Of a DNA stretch of 28,403 nt, positions 27,011-28,403 are shown piece after piece (positions within the stretch are counted from its first letter, which is position 1; each line of letters opens with the position of its first letter). Under the pieces are notes generated by a model. The model was not told the origin of the DNA. It saw only the letters and a program-made list of their open reading frames with translations, and ran no database searches. The stretch lies in contig QZWS01000082.1 in NCBI GenBank assembly GCA_004114245.1, forward strand, positions 1-28,403. Reading direction: 5' to 3'. The position numbers and the translations under genes were made by a program. Origin of the DNA: Zoopage sp. CT-All (taxonomy: Eukaryota; Zoopagomycota; Zoopagomycetes; Zoopagales; Zoopagaceae).

Positions 27011-28403
27011 ATGTTTAAGCTTGAGACGCTAGTTTATTTGCCGATTATGCCAATACTCTGGCCGCTAGCGTTATTCACTGCAAAATTAGCCTGGTATCAC
27101 ATCGAGCAGTGTACTGGATAATAATAATTGCGCAATAGCGTCCTTTTATTGGTGCACGACTCAGTGGATGCACTACGACAATCGGCGTGGACCGTAGAGG
27201 AGATTCTGCTGGTTCGCGCGCAAACACAGCAGCTGCTGGCCAACTGGTTGGTCCTCGCGTGGCTCTGGCATGTCGATTATTTTCTCGGGTTCTTTGTCTT
27301 TGAGTGTGCTTGCTGGTGCTCCTGTATTGCTGCTGACCCCAATCACATAGATCTCCGGTGGCCATCAAGATCAAGGTAGCGTTACTGGCGGGCTTAGCGC
27401 TATCCCGATGCTCGGTGTGTTTGCTCTAGCGCACAGTCATTTAATTGAATTTGATTAGATTCCAGAGTTCTGGTTTAAAGCGGTAGAGCGCTCGGTGGAT
27501 TTGCTGACACCGCTCGCTGACTTCCTCGCCACCAATGTAGGTCCTGCATTTCGAGCCAGACTTTCCTTGAATTCTGTTAGTACGGGGCAATTATAATATC
27601 TTCATTCAGAGTGCTCGGAATCGCCATCCTTGAGTTTTCGGCCTCGGTTTTCGTTACGGTCGAAAAGGAGGTACGCTGTATCCGTCTCGCATCCTGCTCT
27701 TACGTATATGCCAGATTAATCGGGGTGCTCCATCATCATTTTCAACCATTCTTCCAGTGGTATCACTTCTTCTCGAGCCGGTCAGGTTTGCGCATCGAGA
27801 AGCTCTAAGGCATTTAAAGGCAGCACAGCGTATCGAACAGCAGGCGGAACGCCGGCGGCTCCAAGTATATCAAATACGCGTCGATGCGAATGCGACGTCA
27901 GCAGCAATTAGCGCCGCGCCTTTGCCGCCTTTACCCTTATTTAGTCATGCGCCTGCACCCGCACCTCGCTATGCTCATACTCAGGCAGCACCTTCCGTAG
28001 TCTCCCCGTCGCTATTGTGGTCATCAGACGGTGCTGTCAAATATTCGAAGCTGGCCGTTCCAGTAACAGCTGCTTCGCAATCGTCGAAACGGCGAATATC
28101 TGAGCAGACGCGTATTGCCCACCCAATTCCAGCGCCGCTTGATGCCTTGCAAATTCCTGGCGAGGTGCTCACGTCGAGGTGCCTTCCGACGGAACCAACT
28201 GTCGTTTCCCAGCCTCGTCCGTCTCACATAATTGACGAATGCCGGGTTGAAAAGAAGCCAATTAAGACTCTAGCACCGGCGGAATCGTCTACAGGCGCGA
28301 CTAGGCCAAGCCGTCGATTATTGAAGCGACCGAGACTTGAACCCTCTCCCGTGGCTGATGGCGAAACGCCGATTGCGAATGCAAAGGCTAAGCGCGTCAA
28401 AGT
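27011..28403 (+). CDS. Unknown multi-pass membrane protein with basic tail (3' end outside window)
   Basis: Proposed exons: 27011-27108, 27139-27288, 27351-27414, 27459-27579, 27612-27670 and 27715 to the window end. Introns are 30, 62, 44, 32 and 44 nt; phases agree throughout and the last exon stays open for 229 codons. The fourth intron (27580-27611) is the least sure. The N-terminal half has hydrophobic stretches (LVYLPIMPILWPLALFTA, LLANWLVLAWLWHVDYFLG, IKIKVALLAGLALS, a stretch around LGIAILEFSASVFVTV, and ILPVVSLLL). A charged helix follows (REALRHLKAAQRIEQQAERR). The tail is Pro/Ser/Ala-rich with NLS-like SKRRISEQ and RRLLKRPRLEP. The combination of membrane spans and NLS motifs suggests an inner nuclear membrane or nuclear-envelope protein. 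This is inference; no family is recognised. Confidence 0.55.

Noticed and set aside
1-28403. CRISPR arrays, bacterial operons, rRNA or tRNA genes
   Set aside because: None seen. The short spliceosomal introns and eukaryotic gene families show a nuclear eukaryotic sequence.

Overview
This is a nuclear genome window from a fungus. Most genes are cut by very short introns (about 41-64 nt, a few near 30 nt) with GT/GC donors, YAG acceptors and CTRAY-like branch sites. The gene set includes several genes that budding yeasts lack or have reduced: GCP4 of the gamma-tubulin complex, a GT54/MGAT4-like glycosyltransferase, a kinesin-4-type motor, AP-3 delta, and a bifunctional PFK-2/FBPase-2. There is also a secreted Gly/Ser-rich protein with a six-cysteine chitin-binding-like tail. 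Together these suggest an early-diverging fungus, possibly Zoopagomycota/Kickxellomycotina. The rank below 'fungus' is inference only.

Layout. 1-759 (+): 3' part of a multi-intron gene with a trihelix/Myb-SANT-like look, possibly transposon-derived. 756-2345 (+): a poorly resolved nuclear-type gene. 2624-4246 (-): secreted repeat protein. 4448-6722 (-): GCP4. 6723-7797: intergenic, with a repeat module that recurs upstream of the next gene. 7798-9337 (-): GT54-like glycosyltransferase. 9338-12103: a transposon graveyard (repeat module, LTR-like repeats, an inverted-repeat element, a decayed LINE reverse transcriptase). 12104-12412 (+): small secreted protein. 12856-13386 (+): ribosomal protein uL5 (RPL11). 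13511-15193 (-): membrane-anchored prolyl-4-hydroxylase-like protein lacking two iron ligands. 15271-15850 (+): small four-exon protein. 15932-17873 (-): PFKFB. 18027-20692 (-): kinesin with a C-terminal membrane segment. 20973-24712 (+): AP-3 delta. 24844-25271 (+): small unknown, perhaps ubiquitin-fold. 25468-25569 (+): possible TATA-driven micro-ORF. 25608-26947 (-): disordered nuclear protein. 27011-28403 (+): unknown membrane protein with a basic tail, cut by the window end.

The genes are mostly independent housekeeping functions: microtubule nucleation and transport, vesicle coats, protein glycosylation, glycolytic control and translation. Three divergent pairs share short intergenic promoters (15194-15270, 20693-20972, 26948-27010). 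The second of these is built largely from an LTR-like repeat. Splice models were made by hand. In the multi-exon models for GCP4, GT54, PFKFB, kinesin, AP-3 delta and the small genes, all exon phases add up to whole codons.
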